DNA from: a candidate division WWE3 bacterium
Lineage (GTDB): Bacteria > Patescibacteriota > WWE3 > 2-01-FULL-39-13
NCBI GenBank assembly: GCA_027002375.1
Contig: JALWZX010000052.1
Location: forward strand, 1 to 14,934
Length of the DNA: 14,934 nt
Direction: 5' to 3'
Positions 14,576 to 14,934 of this stretch are shown here, one piece after another (within the stretch, counting starts at the first letter, position 1; every line of letters starts with the position of its first letter). Below the pieces are notes generated by a model. The model searched no databases and was not told where the DNA came from. It saw only the letters and a list, made by a program, of their open reading frames with translations. A program made the position numbers and the translations under genes.

Positions 14576-14934
14576 TTAACTTAGATGTGTCAACAGGATT
14601 TTTCTAGCTATACTTACATCAGCTTTTCCACGCGTTTCTTTCATTATTTGGCCAATCAAAAATTGTAACGAGTTCTCGTTACCAGATTTATAATCTGAAA
14701 CTGCCTTTGGATTATTCGAAATAACATCTTCTATAATCTTTTCTAATTCGTCTTCTGACGAGATTTTACTAGATTGTTTGCTTTTTTCTGAATCATCAAT
14801 TTCTTTTGCACTAAAATCTTTATATTCTGGTTCATTTACAACAAAATCAGCAGCTTTTGCTGGTTTATAACCCATATCAACTAATTCTTTATAAACCATA
14901 AACCTTTCTTTATCTTTCATTAACGCATTAATGT
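14576..14934 (-). CDS. gatB: Aspartyl/glutamyl-tRNA amidotransferase subunit B, C-terminal part
   Basis: This is the 3' end of a gene whose start lies beyond the right edge; the frame is open to the last base. The final 65 or so residues match the GatB tail (Yqey-like) domain: ISSEDELEKIIEDVISNNPKAVSDYKSGNENSLQFLIGQIMKETRGKAD, with the typical NPKAVxDY, FLxGQxMK and GKA elements. GatB is the kinase subunit of GatCAB, which converts misacylated Glu-tRNA(Gln) or Asp-tRNA(Asn) to the correct Gln- or Asn-tRNA. The tail domain contacts the tRNA. The region just before it (about 40 residues, rich in K, D and S) is less typical. It is followed by pyrG after 52 bases. Confidence 0.88.
   Translation of the reverse strand, partial: INALMKDKERFMVYKELVDMGYKPAKAADFVVNEPEYKDFSAKEIDDSEKSKQSSKISSEDELEKIIEDVISNNPKAVSDYKSGNENSLQFLIGQIMKETRGKADVSIARKILLTHLS

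Overview
This AT-rich window uses the standard bacterial code: TGA is a genuine stop, for example at the end of dnaE. It looks like a chromosome fragment of a reduced-genome bacterium. I infer Patescibacteria (CPR), most likely Saccharibacteria. The reasons are the absence of Shine-Dalgarno sequences, start codons placed 5 to 9 bases behind -10 boxes, the divergent housekeeping proteins and the CPR-like accessory genes. A 16S or protein tree would be needed to prove this.

Two regions are visible. Bases 1 to 5446 are an accessory island of alternating, oppositely oriented genes. Winged-helix (OmpR/PhoB-type) DNA-binding proteins lie on the + strand (34-417; a dead copy ending at 2563; 4436-5446). 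Two paralogous proteins of about 470-510 residues with a nucleotidyltransferase-like motif lie on the - strand (436-1854 and 2560-4092). The order is wHTH1> <NT1 (wHTH2)> <NT2 wHTH3>. The middle winged-helix gene is ruined: its promoter (1932-1960) and its 3' end (2447-2563) survive, and a decayed insertion-sequence fragment with a broken transposase (1961-2440) sits between them.

Bases 5599 to 14934 are a housekeeping block, all on the - strand: yraN, rplS with a long charged N-terminal extension, a ClpE/ClpC-type two-AAA unfoldase, dnaE (DNA polymerase III alpha), pyrG (CTP synthase) and the C-terminal end of gatB, which runs off the window. They serve translation (L19, GatB), proteostasis (Clp), replication (DnaE) and nucleotide supply (PyrG). 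They do not look like one operon, because rplS, the clp gene and yraN each have promoter elements.

Regulatory signals are unusually readable. wHTH3 has a perfect TTGACA-N17-TATAAT promoter whose -10 box ends 6 bases before the ATG, so the mRNA should be leaderless. rplS has TTGTCA-N17-TAAAAT 7 bases before a GTG. The clp gene has a CIRCE-like HrcA operator overlapping its promoter. An 11-base motif, ATCCTTGACAA, occurs three times in the accessory island. No tRNA, rRNA or CRISPR array was found.
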